Of a DNA stretch of 64,000 nt, positions 1 through 8,913 are shown piece after piece. The stretch covers positions 145,183 to 209,182 of the forward strand of contig JAUIKS010000021.1 in assembly GCA_030430565.1 (NCBI GenBank), given 5' to 3'. The position numbers and the translations under genes are program-made. This DNA is from Polyangia bacterium. Lineage in GTDB: Bacteria; Myxococcota_A; Polyangia; Nannocystales; Nannocystaceae. The first letter of the stretch is position 1. Each line of letters starts with the position of its first letter. The notes under the pieces are model-generated. The model worked only from the letters and a program-made list of their open reading frames with translations, did not search any database and was not told where the DNA came from.

Positions 1-838
1 CGCCCGCCTGCGTGACGTAGGTGCGGTCGGCGGGCGCGTGGACGGTCTTCTCCTCCCCCGAGATCTCGAGGGCCGCGAGCGCCTCGATCGACGCCGGGCT
101 CCCCGGCGCCCGCGCGCGCCCGCGCCGGGCCGCGAGCCCGAAGTCGAGCACGCGGACCTCGCCGTTGGCCTTGACCAGCGCGTTGTCTGGCTTGAAGTCG
201 CGGTGGATGATGCCGGCGCGGTGGGCGGCCGCGAGCCCGCGCCCGGCGGCGATGTACTTCGGCAGCAGCTCGCGCCAGCTCTGGGCGTGCTTGAACTGCC
301 ACTCGCGCAGCGTCACGCCGTCGACGAATTCCATGGCGACGAACACCTGGTCTTCGAAGCTGCCGACCTCGTAGACCTTGACGACGTTGACGTGCTCGAG
401 CTTGGCGAGCGAGCGCGCCTCTCGCTCGAGCCTGCGCTTTGGGTCATCACTCGCCGAGGAGCCGCCCGGGCCCGGGCGCACGAGCTTGACCGCGACCTTG
501 CGGTCGAGCTTGGGGTCGTACGCCGCGTAGACGACGCCCATGCCGCCCTCGCCGAGCCGCGAGATCACGAGGTAGCGCCCGACGGTCCGCGGCGTCTCCC
601 CGGGCGCGCTGGCGGCGGCGCGGCTCGTCCCGAGGGTGTCCTGCGCCGACGGGGGTAGATCGGCTCGCGGAGGCTCGTGGGCCGGGGCGTGCACGGTCGC
701 GGCGAGCGGCTCGGGCGGGGCCTTCAGCGTCGCCTCGCTGATGCGCTGGGTCGGCGCGACGCCCCACGAGCGCGGCCTGGAGTCGTCGGCCGGGCTCGCG
801 CCCTCACCCCCGGGCGGGGTTGCGCTCGGATCTGCCAC
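1..838 (-). CDS. Ser/Thr protein kinase, N-terminal part (runs off window)
   Basis: Cytoplasmic 'Hanks'-type kinase that would phosphorylate Ser/Thr on unknown targets. Read from a GTG at 836-838, the 279 visible residues start with a Pro/Ala-rich leader of about 85 residues. The Gly-rich loop GEGGMGVV follows near residues 97-104, then VAVKLV with the ATP-binding Lys near 121, and the catalytic loop HRDFKPDN from residue 212 (Asp214). DFG comes next, and the sequence leaves the window in the activation segment. The family usually continues with a membrane segment and TPR or other sensor, not visible here. It closely resembles the split kinase starting at 26934. The start is inferred; I see no strong ribosome site. 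It is divergent from the hydrolase gene at 1033. Confidence 0.85.
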   Translation of the reverse strand, partial: MADPSATPPGGEGASPADDSRPRSWGVAPTQRISEATLKAPPEPLAATVHAPAHEPPRADLPPSAQDTLGTSRAAASAPGETPRTVGRYLVISRLGEGGMGVVYAAYDPKLDRKVAVKLVRPGPGGSSASDDPKRRLEREARSLAKLEHVNVVKVYEVGSFEDQVFVAMEFVDGVTLREWQFKHAQSWRELLPKYIAAGRGLAAAHRAGIIHRDFKPDNALVKANGEVRVLDFGLAARRGRARAPGSPASIEALAALEISGEEKTVHAPADRTYVTQAG

Positions 839-1032
839 GGAGCGACATCCTATCAACGTCGCCCGCGGTGCCGGCGTCGCGCCGGCGCGGGCGCGACCGC
901 GGCCCCGCGCCGCTTCCTCCGCGCTCGACGCCATCGCGTAGGTGCCACGGAGCGCGCCCGGGCGCGTTCCAGCGGAGACGCGGAATAGCTTGCGCCGGAC
1001 AGCGCGCGCGTCTCCTGCGACAATCCCGGGCG

Positions 1033-3033
1033 ATGCTCATCGCTTCGAGACCATCGCGCGCGTCATCGCGCGCGCTCGCGCAGGCGCTCGCGGTGGCGGC
1101 CACGCTGACGACGATCGGCGGCTGTCAAGGCGGCGGGGGGTCCGTCGAGATCACGACCGGCGGGTGCGAGACCGACGACTGCGAGACCGGGGGGGAGGCG
1201 GAGAGCGGCGCAGGACCGCTCGCGCCGCTGCACGCACGCTTCGAGCTCGCGCCGTCCGAGACCGACTTCTTCCGCGCGCCGTGGCCCTCGGACCTCCGCG
1301 TGCTGGACGACGGCACCGTCGATCTGCGCGACTTCCCCGAGGCGGATCACTTCTACGTGCAGCAGGTCCGCGCGGCGCTCGAGGGCACCTTGGTCGGCTT
1401 CTCGACCTCGCCCGTGATCTACGTCCAGCTCGACCGTGACCCCGGCGCGGGCGCGGCCGCGACGATCGAGCCTGCTGAGACGCTCACGCCCGAGGCGGCG
1501 ATTCAGCTGATCGAGCTGAGCGAGGAGGGCTGCGGCGCGCGCACGCCCGTGCACGCGCAGATCGACCGGGTGGGCGACGCCTTCGCGACCCCGCCGCTGC
1601 TCGAGGTCACGCCGGTCGAGGGCTTCGCGCTGCGGCCGCAGACGACCTACGCGCTCGCGCTCCTGCGGGGCTTCGGCGGCGCCGTGGGCCACGAGCTGAT
1701 GCGCCCGCCGGCCATGGATGAGCTGCTCGCGGGGACATATTCAGACGCGCGCGCCAACGAGGTCTACGCGCCGCTGCGCGCGTGCCTCGAGCGGGGCGCC
1801 GGCGGCCTCGCGGCCGACGACATCGCGGTGGCGACGGTGTTCACGACCCAGGACCCCGTGGGCGAGATGCGTCGGCTGCGGGACTTCGCGCGCGACCCCG
1901 ACAAGCTGCCCGCGCCGGTCGTCACCGTCTATGACATCAATGATCAGGCCGGCTATGCCGCGATCGAGGGCCGCTTCGACGTGCCGATCTTCATGCGCGG
2001 GCACTCGCCCTACGTCGAGGGCGGCGCGTTCGAGTTCGGCCCCGACGGCGACCCGATCGTGCAGCGCTGGGAGTCGGCGCCCTTCGTCCTGCAGCTGCCC
2101 CACACGCCGCCGCCGTACCCGGTCGTCGTCTGGCAGGACGGCACGGGCTGGTCGGAGTGGGGTCACGTCTCCGACGATCCGAACCTGCGGTTTCTCCACG
2201 AGGGCTTCGCGGTGTTCGCCTTCTTGCCGCAGTTCCACGGCTCGCGGGCGACGGCCGGTTCGGATCCGGAGATCAGCACCTACAACTACCTCAACCCCGA
2301 GGCTGGGCGGACGACGCTGCGGCAGCAGGCCGCCGAGGTCGTCTACAGCCTCCGGCTGATCCGCGAGGTGCTGCCGGAGCTCGACGGGCTCAAGGGCCTC
2401 AAGGAGCTCGACGGCGCGCGGCTGGTCTACGGCGGGCACTCGCAGGGGACGATCCCCGGCGCGATCCTGGCGGCGGTCGAGACCGACTTTCAGGCCTACG
2501 TGCTCAACGGCGCGGCGAGCTACCTCTCGATCACCATCGTCGAGCGCGAGGACTACGACATCCAGGGGATGCTCAAGGCGGTGCTCGACGTCGAGCGGGA
2601 CTTCGATCGCTTCCACCCGGCGGTCCAGATGGCGCAGCTCGGCGCCGACGCGATCGAGCCGCACAACTACGCGGCGCTGTGGGGCGGCGCGCCCGAGCGC
2701 CCCGCGGGCGCCAACGTCTTCATCGTCAACGGCTTCACCGACAGCACCACGCACCCGATCGGGATGTCGTACCTGACGATCGCTGGCGACGCGGCGCCGA
2801 TCGAGCCCGCGGGCTGGGAGGTCGACCCCTACGGCGTCTGGTCGCGCGAGGCGGAGGCGCTGCCGATCGTGGGCAACCGAGCGGGCCTCGACGGCGCGCC
2901 GCACACCGTCGCGACCTACCTCGATCCGCTCTACGGCCACCACACGCTCGGCAACAAGCCCGCGCCGCGCGAGCTCGCGGCCGGCTTCTTCTCATCGGCG
3001 GTCGCGGGCGAGGCGACGCTCTCGCCTCCCTAG
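1033..3033 (+). CDS. alpha/beta-hydrolase-like lipoprotein
   Basis: Predicted 666-residue secreted lipoprotein. The ATG at 1033 gives an Arg-containing signal peptide ending in the lipobox IGGC; earlier in-frame starts would add a non-signal extension. A Gly/Glu/Thr-rich linker follows, then a long domain with the nucleophile elbow GGHSQG (Ser470). A candidate Asp lies in NGFTDSTTHP near residue 570 and a candidate His near 636 (GHHTLG), in the order expected for an alpha/beta-hydrolase triad. Substrate is unknown; esterase, lipase or peptidase are all possible. It stands alone, divergent from the kinase and convergent with the Cys-repeat lipoprotein only 26 bp away. Fold assignment rests on these motifs only. 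Confidence 0.8.
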   Translation: MLIASRPSRASSRALAQALAVAATLTTIGGCQGGGGSVEITTGGCETDDCETGGEAESGAGPLAPLHARFELAPSETDFFRAPWPSDLRVLDDGTVDLRDFPEADHFYVQQVRAALEGTLVGFSTSPVIYVQLDRDPGAGAAATIEPAETLTPEAAIQLIELSEEGCGARTPVHAQIDRVGDAFATPPLLEVTPVEGFALRPQTTYALALLRGFGGAVGHELMRPPAMDELLAGTYSDARANEVYAPLRACLERGAGGLAADDIAVATVFTTQDPVGEMRRLRDFARDPDKLPAPVVTVYDINDQAGYAAIEGRFDVPIFMRGHSPYVEGGAFEFGPDGDPIVQRWESAPFVLQLPHTPPPYPVVVWQDGTGWSEWGHVSDDPNLRFLHEGFAVFAFLPQFHGSRATAGSDPEISTYNYLNPEAGRTTLRQQAAEVVYSLRLIREVLPELDGLKGLKELDGARLVYGGHSQGTIPGAILAAVETDFQAYVLNGAASYLSITIVEREDYDIQGMLKAVLDVERDFDRFHPAVQMAQLGADAIEPHNYAALWGGAPERPAGANVFIVNGFTDSTTHPIGMSYLTIAGDAAPIEPAGWEVDPYGVWSREAEALPIVGNRAGLDGAPHTVATYLDPLYGHHTLGNKPAPRELAAGFFSSAVAGEATLSPP

Positions 3034-3036
3034 ATA

Positions 3037-3054
3037 CATGTCTGAAGGGGTAGG
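3037..3054. promoter_or_regulatory. variant copy of the dispersed 18-bp element
   Basis: CATGTCTGAAGGGGTAGG fills most of the 26-bp gap between two convergent stop codons. Its left half matches CATGTCT exactly; the right half is degenerate. It is closest to the copies at 14753 and 39439, which share ATGTCT(T/G)AAGGG. Function is unknown. Confidence 0.4.
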
Positions 3055-3059
3055 TCGTT

Positions 3060-3566
3060 TCAGCTGCAGGTCGCGCCCTCGCAGCTGCGCGCCGACGCGC
3101 AGGACTGCGTGCAGCCGCCGCCGGAGCACGAGAGCTTGCACGAGCTCCCCGCGGCGCAGGACTGCGAGCAGCCGCCGCCCGAGCACGAGAAGTCGCAGCG
3201 GCCGCGCTCGCAGGACTGTGAGCAGCCGCCGCCGGAGCAGCTCGCGTCGCGGTCCTCGCAGGCCTGCGCGCAGCCGCCCGCGCGGCAGCTGAGGTCGCCG
3301 TCGTCGATCCCCTCGAAGCCGCGCTTCATGTCGCCGAGCTCCTTGAAGCTGCCCAGCGAGTTGATCTCGCGCGCGCCCTCGAGGCCGGCCTGCTCCTCGC
3401 TCGTGGGCGGCGCGGGCTGGGGCGCCTCCTCGACCGGCGCGCTCGCGGGCGGCGCGGGCTGGGGCGCCGCCACGGCGGGCTGCTCGGCGGGCGCGCCGGC
3501 GCTGCTGCAGGCGCAGGCGAGCAGCCCGCAGATCGCAAGAGTCGAGACGAGCGTCGCGCCGCGCAA
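3060..3566 (-). CDS. small Cys-repeat lipoprotein
   Basis: Predicted 168-residue lipoprotein. It has a hydrophobic signal with a cysteine cluster (LLACAC) as lipobox, then a Pro/Ala-rich linker to about residue 55 and a short acidic segment. The C-terminal half contains four copies of SC-x-GG-C-x-Q-x-C, three of them nearly identical (SCSGGGCSQSC). The even spacing and high Cys content suggest disulfide-bonded loops or metal binding outside the cytoplasm; this is inference. Its start lies only 6 nt after the stop of the FG-GAP lipoprotein upstream, so the two are probably co-transcribed. I do not recognise a named family. Confidence 0.75.
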   Translation of the reverse strand: MRGATLVSTLAICGLLACACSSAGAPAEQPAVAAPQPAPPASAPVEEAPQPAPPTSEEQAGLEGAREINSLGSFKELGDMKRGFEGIDDGDLSCRAGGCAQACEDRDASCSGGGCSQSCERGRCDFSCSGGGCSQSCAAGSSCKLSCSGGGCTQSCASARSCEGATCS

Positions 3567-3572
3567 GGGGAT

Positions 3573-6053
3573 CTAGTCCTCGGGACAGATTGTAAGCGCG
3601 TCGGCGCCGACGTTGTTGTTGGGGTGACAGTCGACGAGTTCGTCGTCCGGATCGACCTTGACGTGGATATTGCCGCCGCCGGCGAATTGGCCCGTGCAGG
3701 CCACCAGCTCGCAGGTGTCGGGCGGCAGCGCCTGGGTCGTCGCGGTCGCGCAGATCAGCTCCCCGGTGTAGTAGGGGTCGTCTTTGTTCTCGGTCTGGAG
3801 GATCTCGACGCCGATGCCGGGGCCCGCCGGCGCGGTCCCGCGGTTACAGACCTCGGCGGAGATCGTGTGCTCGCCCGAGAGCGGCGGGCACAGCTCGTCG
3901 TCGGGGATCAGCTCGACCGTGATGTCGGCGAGCGCGAGCACGCCGAACTCGCCCTGCACGTTCTGGCGGAAGTTGTTGAGCTCCGGGTCGAGCCAGTTGG
4001 CCGCGACCTCGCTGGACTTCGGCGCGCGCGCGTCGTCGGTGACGTGCGTGATCGAGTAGGCGTGCTGGTTCCACACCGGGCGCGACATGGCCCATCGGTC
4101 AAGCGGGTCGCGGAGCACCGCGAAGCCGGTCGCGTTGGGTTCGAACTGCCCGGAGTCGGGGAACAGCGGGTCGACGAGCGGGCAGTCGATCTCGAGGTCC
4201 GCGCCGCGCGCGACGACGATCTCGGTCGCGAAGTCGCCGTCGACGTCGGCGATGACCGGGTACTCCATGCCCGTGCCGCTCGACGCCGGCGAGCTGAAGA
4301 CGACCGCCCCCGACGCGCCGTTGTAGACGCGCAGGTAGCACTCGTCGCGGTAGACCGCCTCGCCGACGCCGTCGCCGTCGAAGTCGAAGATCGAGGAGCC
4401 GGTGATGTTCGACGAGAAGTCCTGCGAGGGCTGGGCCCACAGCACGCCGTCGGGGAGGTCGGCCATCTCCGGCGAGCGCTCGCACGCGCCGCCCGGGCGC
4501 TGCGGCGGGCTCTCGCCGTTCAGCGCGGCCTCGCAGTCGGGGTCGTAGACGGCGAAGTAGTAGGCGCCGGCCGTCGCGATCTCGACCTGGCCGTCGCCGT
4601 CGAAGTCGCTGATGGTCGGCGGGCCGCCGCGCCCGCCGAAGGGCTGCGCGCCGGCGTAGAGCGCGACTGGACCCCAGACCGTCGCGCCGCGCAGGTCCTG
4701 CACGCGGACGAAGCCCGTGTCCTCGGCGTTCGCGTTGGGCAGCGAGGCCGCGATCACGGCGACCTCCGGCAGGTCCTCCTCGGGGGCGCCGTCGAGCTGC
4801 GAGTAGGCGCCGAAGTTGGCGACGCCGACGTGCCCGGCGCGGGGCGGCGCGGGCGGGTCCCAGAAGTCCTCGTCGACCCACTCGGTGGTGTCGGGGTCCC
4901 AGCGGGCGACGCGATCGAAGCGCACCAGCTCGGGCAGGCCGTCGAGATCGACATCGGCGGCCGTCGACATCAGGCCGAGGCCCACGTCGGTGTAGACGAA
5001 CTCGTCCTCCTCGTTGAGCAGGCAGCCCTCGTTGTCGAACACCATGTTGTCCATCAGCACCTCGGGCAGCCCGTCGTCGTCGAGGTCGAGGATGCTGGGG
5101 CCGTGGTTGGCGTAGCCGCTGAGCAGGCCGATAGGGCTCTCGGTCATGCAGTCGCGCCCGTACCAGGCGCGCGTGAGCTCCGGCGCGTCGCCGCTGGAGT
5201 CGACGCGGAGGGCGTAGAGGTTCGCGGGCGTCAGCGGGTCGTCAGGGTCCACGCGGCGGATCCCGACGAGCTCCGGGTGGCCGCCGCTGTCGAGGTCGAG
5301 GTCGAGGTCCGCGACCGCCCACTGCGTGCCGTAGGTCGGCCAGTCCGCCAGCATCTCCTCCTCGGGGAGGTCGGGGCCGCCGGCGCGCATCTGCTCCTCG
5401 CAGGTGCGGCCGTCGAACACGCGCAGCATGCCGTAGCGGTCCGAGCTCCCGTTGGCGCGCCAGGTCGTGGCGATGATCGAGGGCGTCGAGGCCGCTGTTC
5501 CATTGGACAGGTTGAGGTTGGCGACGATCGGCGTCGAGTAGATGTGGGTGTAGGCCTGCGTCGCGTCGGCCTGCGCCGGCCCCTCCCACTCGCACTGCAG
5601 CTCCGGCTTGACGCCGTCGGGGAGGTCCTCTTTCTTGCACTCGGGATCGAGGCCCTGATCGTCGGGGACGCCGTAGGGCACGCACATCCCGTCCTCGTCG
5701 CAGTAGCTGTCGCCGGGGCAGTCGCCGTTACCCTCGCAGGGCCCCAGGTCGGGGATGCAGACGTCGTGCTTGCAGAGGTAGTTGCTCGGGCAGGTCTCGC
5801 AGGGCTCGAGGCTCCCGGTGGTCTCGGTGTCCTCGCCGCCGCTCGAGCTCCCCGAGCTGCTCGTCGCGCCGCTCGAGCTGGTCTCGGAGCCAGAGACGTA
5901 GCCAGCCGTCGTGATCTGCGACTCCGTGGTCTCCGTCGGTTCGTCGTCGCCACACGCGGCCAGGGAGGTGAGCAGTCCGAGCAGCCCGATCGTCACCGGC
6001 GCGCTGACGAGGGACTTGGAGCGTCGAGTTCCCTGCACATGCATGGAGGCCAT
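3573..6053 (-). CDS. FG-GAP/VCBS-repeat lipoprotein with CARDB-like C-terminus
   Basis: Large surface lipoprotein of about 826 residues. The start is taken at ATG 6053 (6044 is equally possible) because the next residues form a signal peptide with lipobox LAAC. A Ser/Thr/Gly-rich linker follows, then a short Cys-rich knot, then at least six acidic FG-GAP/VCBS-type strands such as DLDDDGLPEV, DFDGDGQVEI and DVDGDFATEI, which in this family form calcium-binding propeller blades. A WNQHAYSITHV block precedes a C-terminal segment beginning ADITVEL that resembles CARDB adhesion domains. Adhesion or matrix binding is the likely role. The Cys-repeat lipoprotein 6 nt downstream is probably in the same transcript. 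Confidence 0.85.
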   Translation of the reverse strand: MASMHVQGTRRSKSLVSAPVTIGLLGLLTSLAACGDDEPTETTESQITTAGYVSGSETSSSGATSSSGSSSGGEDTETTGSLEPCETCPSNYLCKHDVCIPDLGPCEGNGDCPGDSYCDEDGMCVPYGVPDDQGLDPECKKEDLPDGVKPELQCEWEGPAQADATQAYTHIYSTPIVANLNLSNGTAASTPSIIATTWRANGSSDRYGMLRVFDGRTCEEQMRAGGPDLPEEEMLADWPTYGTQWAVADLDLDLDSGGHPELVGIRRVDPDDPLTPANLYALRVDSSGDAPELTRAWYGRDCMTESPIGLLSGYANHGPSILDLDDDGLPEVLMDNMVFDNEGCLLNEEDEFVYTDVGLGLMSTAADVDLDGLPELVRFDRVARWDPDTTEWVDEDFWDPPAPPRAGHVGVANFGAYSQLDGAPEEDLPEVAVIAASLPNANAEDTGFVRVQDLRGATVWGPVALYAGAQPFGGRGGPPTISDFDGDGQVEIATAGAYYFAVYDPDCEAALNGESPPQRPGGACERSPEMADLPDGVLWAQPSQDFSSNITGSSIFDFDGDGVGEAVYRDECYLRVYNGASGAVVFSSPASSGTGMEYPVIADVDGDFATEIVVARGADLEIDCPLVDPLFPDSGQFEPNATGFAVLRDPLDRWAMSRPVWNQHAYSITHVTDDARAPKSSEVAANWLDPELNNFRQNVQGEFGVLALADITVELIPDDELCPPLSGEHTISAEVCNRGTAPAGPGIGVEILQTENKDDPYYTGELICATATTQALPPDTCELVACTGQFAGGGNIHVKVDPDDELVDCHPNNNVGADALTICPED

Positions 6054-6376
6054 ATAGCCCGGATCATACGTGGGAGCCCGGAGAAGCGTGAATAAGCAAC
6101 GTATCCGCGGGCTCGCGTCGGCCGACGCGACGCGGCTCCTCGGGCGCGAAAATCGTGCAGCGGGCGCGAGCGCGCGCGCCGCTGCTTGGAAGCTGCGCCC
6201 GCATATGGCCGTAAGGGAATACGTGCGCGCGGCGTTCAAGGAGCGGGTCGCACGGAGCTCGCGCGGATCCGCGAGCGGTTTACGAGAGCTTTACGGCCCT
6301 CCCACACGTTCCCCTGAATGCTCCAATGTGTGTTTCGTCTCGAGAGATAGAACCCGACGCAAGAAGGATAAGCGCC

Positions 6377-7132
6377 ATGGATTTCATCAACCCCTGCCTG
6401 TTCTCCCTCGGTCTCCTGTGCAGCGCCGGTCTCTCTGACACCCCCGTCGAGTCGGGCGCCCAGCCGGCGGTCGTCGCCGAGCGCGCGGCGCCGGCGCCAG
6501 CGCCGGCGCCGACGCCAGCCGCGGTCGCGAAACCGCGCTCCGCCTCGGCGGTCCTGGCGAACGTCCAGCGCTTCTACGACGGGACCCGGGATCTCCGCGC
6601 GAGCTTCGAGCAGACCTACACCAACACCGTCTACGGCTCCCGCCGGACGACCTCCGGCACCATGCTGCTGAAGCAGCCCGGCATGATGGTCTGGGACTAC
6701 GACGGCTCGACCGACGCCGACTTCTACGTCGACCGCGACTCGCTCTGGGTCGTCGAGCACGACACCCGCCAGGTCCTCACCAGCGACGCCTCGGCCAACG
6801 GCAACATCGCCGGCGCGATGAAGTTCCTGTTCGGCGGTGAGTCCCTGATCAAGGACTTCCGCGTGCGCCTCGCCAGCAGCAAGCTCGTCACGCGCTACGG
6901 GCAGGCCGAGCACACCGTCATCGAGCTCAAGCCGCGCGCGGCGAGCCCTGACTACAAGACCATGCTGCTGGTGGTCGACGACGACAGCGGCCGCGTCGAC
7001 GCCTTCGTGGTCCGCAACCAGGATAACTCGATCAACCACTTCAAGCTCTCGAGCGCGACCCGCAACGCCGGCCTCGCCGACGCGCAGTTCAGCTTCGTGA
7101 CCCCGGCCGGCTACGTCGAGAGCCACGGCTAA
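6377..7132 (+). CDS. LolA-like outer-membrane lipoprotein carrier
   Basis: Predicted 251-residue exported protein of the LolA family, which shuttles lipoproteins across the periplasm from the inner to the outer membrane. The ATG at 6377 follows AAGGAT by about 7 nt. A short hydrophobic signal and an Ala/Pro linker precede a domain typical of LolA: an amphipathic helix (VLANVQRFYDG, then LRASFEQ), then strands with SGTMLLKQPGMMVWDY and a C-terminal segment near LKPRA. Known LolA proteins form a half-barrel with a hydrophobic cavity. The many lipoproteins nearby would be clients, but this link is inference. A strong terminator follows 30 nt after the stop, so it is probably monocistronic. Confidence 0.85.
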   Translation: MDFINPCLFSLGLLCSAGLSDTPVESGAQPAVVAERAAPAPAPAPTPAAVAKPRSASAVLANVQRFYDGTRDLRASFEQTYTNTVYGSRRTTSGTMLLKQPGMMVWDYDGSTDADFYVDRDSLWVVEHDTRQVLTSDASANGNIAGAMKFLFGGESLIKDFRVRLASSKLVTRYGQAEHTVIELKPRAASPDYKTMLLVVDDDSGRVDAFVVRNQDNSINHFKLSSATRNAGLADAQFSFVTPAGYVESHG

Positions 7133-7162
7133 ACGCTCCCCTCTCCGCGATAACCCCCGCCT

Positions 7163-7201
7163 CCGCGCCCGCGTTCTCCCCCGACGCGGGCGCGGTTTTT
7201 T
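7163..7201 (+). terminator. intrinsic terminator of the lolA-like gene
   Basis: A perfect 12-bp stem, CCGCGCCCGCGT pairing with ACGCGGGCGCGG, has a 9-nt loop and is followed by six T residues (7196-7201). It begins about 30 nt after the stop of the LolA-like gene. Confidence 0.9.
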
Positions 7202-7218
7202 CGTCGTCGAAGGTCGCG

Positions 7219-8319
7219 CTAGTGCGTGATCGGCCCGTCGCAGATCACGAAGTCGTCAAAGTCGACGCGCTCGTCCTTGGTCGGCGCCCAGTCGTTCGAG
7301 CTGCCGCCGAAGAAGGTCGAGAAGTACATCGCGTCGATGGAGTATGTCCCGTCGGCCAGGCGGAACAGGAAGCCCGGGGCGTCGAGCACCAGCTCGCCGT
7401 CCAGCCAGGCCTGCAGCAGCCCGTCGTGCTCGCCGGGCGTGTTCATGACGACGTGGTGCTCGAGCGTGTGCCAGACGCCGGGCTCGAAGCTCGCGATCGC
7501 GTCGCCCAGCATGTAGTCGTAGTCGTCGCCGCAATTGTTCTGCTTCTCGGGGAAGTACATGTACTGCACCCCCGCGCCCTCCGGGCGCCACATGCTGCGG
7601 GCCGAGAAGCCGTCCTGGTCGTTGGAGCAGCCGGTCGGCGCGCTGCCGCCCACGAGGCCGGGGAGCTTGCCGCCGAGCACGAAGTCGAAGCCGTCGGCGA
7701 AGCGGACGCGGTAGGCGAGGTACAGCTCGTCGTAGGAGTCGTCGAGCTCGAGCCGCCACTGCGCGCCGCCCTCGCTCGGGCCGACGCCGCCCTCGGGGTA
7801 GTGGACGCGCAGGGAGCGTCCGGAGAAGGCCTCGGGGCCGTCGATGATCTCGACCCGACCCTCGTCGACGCCGTTGTCCCAGGGCGGCGTGTTCCAGTCG
7901 TCGAGGTCGGCGTAGGCCCCCACCTCGTCGTCATCAAAATCGTTCGCAAACACCGGCGCCTGGGCGCAGCCGTAGCCCGGCGGCGCGTCGGTCGTGCCCG
8001 TGCTCGGCGCGTCGGTCGTGGTGCTCGTGGTGCTCGTGGTGCTCTCGGAGCTCGTGGCGCTCGTCGCGGCGGTGGTGCTCGTGGTGCTCGTCGCGTCCGT
8101 GGTGCTCGTCGCGCTCGCGGTTGTGCCGGCGGTGGTGCTCATCGCGGTCGCGCCGGTCGTCTCGCCCGTCTCGCCCGTCTCGCCCGTCTCGCTTGTCTCG
8201 CCTGTCTCGCCGGTCATCGCGGCGGTCTCGCCCTGGGTGCCGCCGTCATCGCCCGCGCACGCGAGCGCGAGGGTAGCGAGCGCCAGCAGCGAGCTGACGC
8301 GTAGATCGTCGTTGGTCAT
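7219..8319 (-). CDS. polysaccharide-lyase-14-like lipoprotein
   Basis: Predicted 366-residue lipoprotein. A signal peptide ends LALAC, followed by a GETGETSETGETGE repeat and a long Ser/Thr-rich linker to about residue 112. The C-terminal 250 residues contain GGKLPGLVGG, a FSARSMWR block, YMYFPEK and a VWHTLEHHVVMN segment. This series is characteristic of polysaccharide lyase family 14-type domains (alginate and glucuronan lyases with a jelly-roll fold). Degradation of a uronic-acid polymer at the cell surface is therefore likely; the substrate is not determinable. Its ATG overlaps the preceding stop by 4 nt (8316-8319), so it is translationally coupled to the small lipoprotein upstream. It converges on the LolA-like gene. 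Confidence 0.75.
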   Translation of the reverse strand: MTNDDLRVSSLLALATLALACAGDDGGTQGETAAMTGETGETSETGETGETGETTGATAMSTTAGTTASATSTTDATSTTSTTAATSATSSESTTSTTSTTTDAPSTGTTDAPPGYGCAQAPVFANDFDDDEVGAYADLDDWNTPPWDNGVDEGRVEIIDGPEAFSGRSLRVHYPEGGVGPSEGGAQWRLELDDSYDELYLAYRVRFADGFDFVLGGKLPGLVGGSAPTGCSNDQDGFSARSMWRPEGAGVQYMYFPEKQNNCGDDYDYMLGDAIASFEPGVWHTLEHHVVMNTPGEHDGLLQAWLDGELVLDAPGFLFRLADGTYSIDAMYFSTFFGGSSNDWAPTKDERVDFDDFVICDGPITH

Positions 8320-8843
8320 AGCTCCCCCTTCACGCGCACGGTGAGGTCCTGGACGCTCTGGTACAGCTCGCCGGTCACGACCACGTGGAGCTGAAACTCG
8401 TCGTCGTAGCGGTCGCCCTCGAGCGGGACGTAGATCGGGCCGGCGATCAGGTCGCCGGCGTCCTCGGTGAACTCGTAGGCGTTCTCGGCGACGGTGGGGT
8501 CGGGCCCCGTCGCGGTGACGGAGACGAACAGGCAGCGCTCGCTGCGGTCGCCCTGACCGACGAGGCGCACGGTCGGCGTGAGCATGAGCAGCCCCTGAAA
8601 GCCGAGGTGCGCGTCGACCTGATCGCCGTCGCTCCAGCCCGTGAACTCGCCGCTTTGCTCGGCCGACTCGCCGACGACGAGGGTCGGCGCGTCGACCTGC
8701 AGCGCGGGGTCCTCATCAGGCGTCCCCGGGAGCGCGCAGTCGGAGTTCTCGTCGAGCTCGTAGGCGGCTGGGCCGAGGCAGGAGGCGAGCGAGACGAGCG
8801 CGCCGAGCAGCGCGGTCAGCGAGAGCGGAGAGGAGATGCGCAT
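8316..8843 (-). CDS. small lipoprotein of unknown function, coupled to the lyase
   Basis: Predicted 175-residue lipoprotein with signal peptide ending LASC. The mature part is acidic and appears beta-rich: VDAPTLVVGES, then LLMLTPTVRLVG, then strands ending with VQDLTVRVKGEL. No family is recognised; an immunoglobulin-like or carbohydrate-binding sandwich would fit the pattern but is speculation. The stop overlaps the start of the lyase-like gene in an ATGA arrangement, so the two are produced together and may act on the same surface substrate. Confidence 0.7.
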   Translation of the reverse strand: MRISSPLSLTALLGALVSLASCLGPAAYELDENSDCALPGTPDEDPALQVDAPTLVVGESAEQSGEFTGWSDGDQVDAHLGFQGLLMLTPTVRLVGQGDRSERCLFVSVTATGPDPTVAENAYEFTEDAGDLIAGPIYVPLEGDRYDDEFQLHVVVTGELYQSVQDLTVRVKGEL

Positions 8844-8913
8844 GGGCGTCGGCGGGATGGTAGCGCGGCGGACGGACGCGGGTCCGTCGCCAGCCGGCGG
8901 CCGGCCGCGCGGG

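Noticed and set aside
3624..6095. Very long plus-strand frame opposite the FG-GAP lipoprotein
   Set aside because: It is an antisense frame of a clear FG-GAP gene, with Val/Arg/Asp-rich low-complexity sequence and no motifs.
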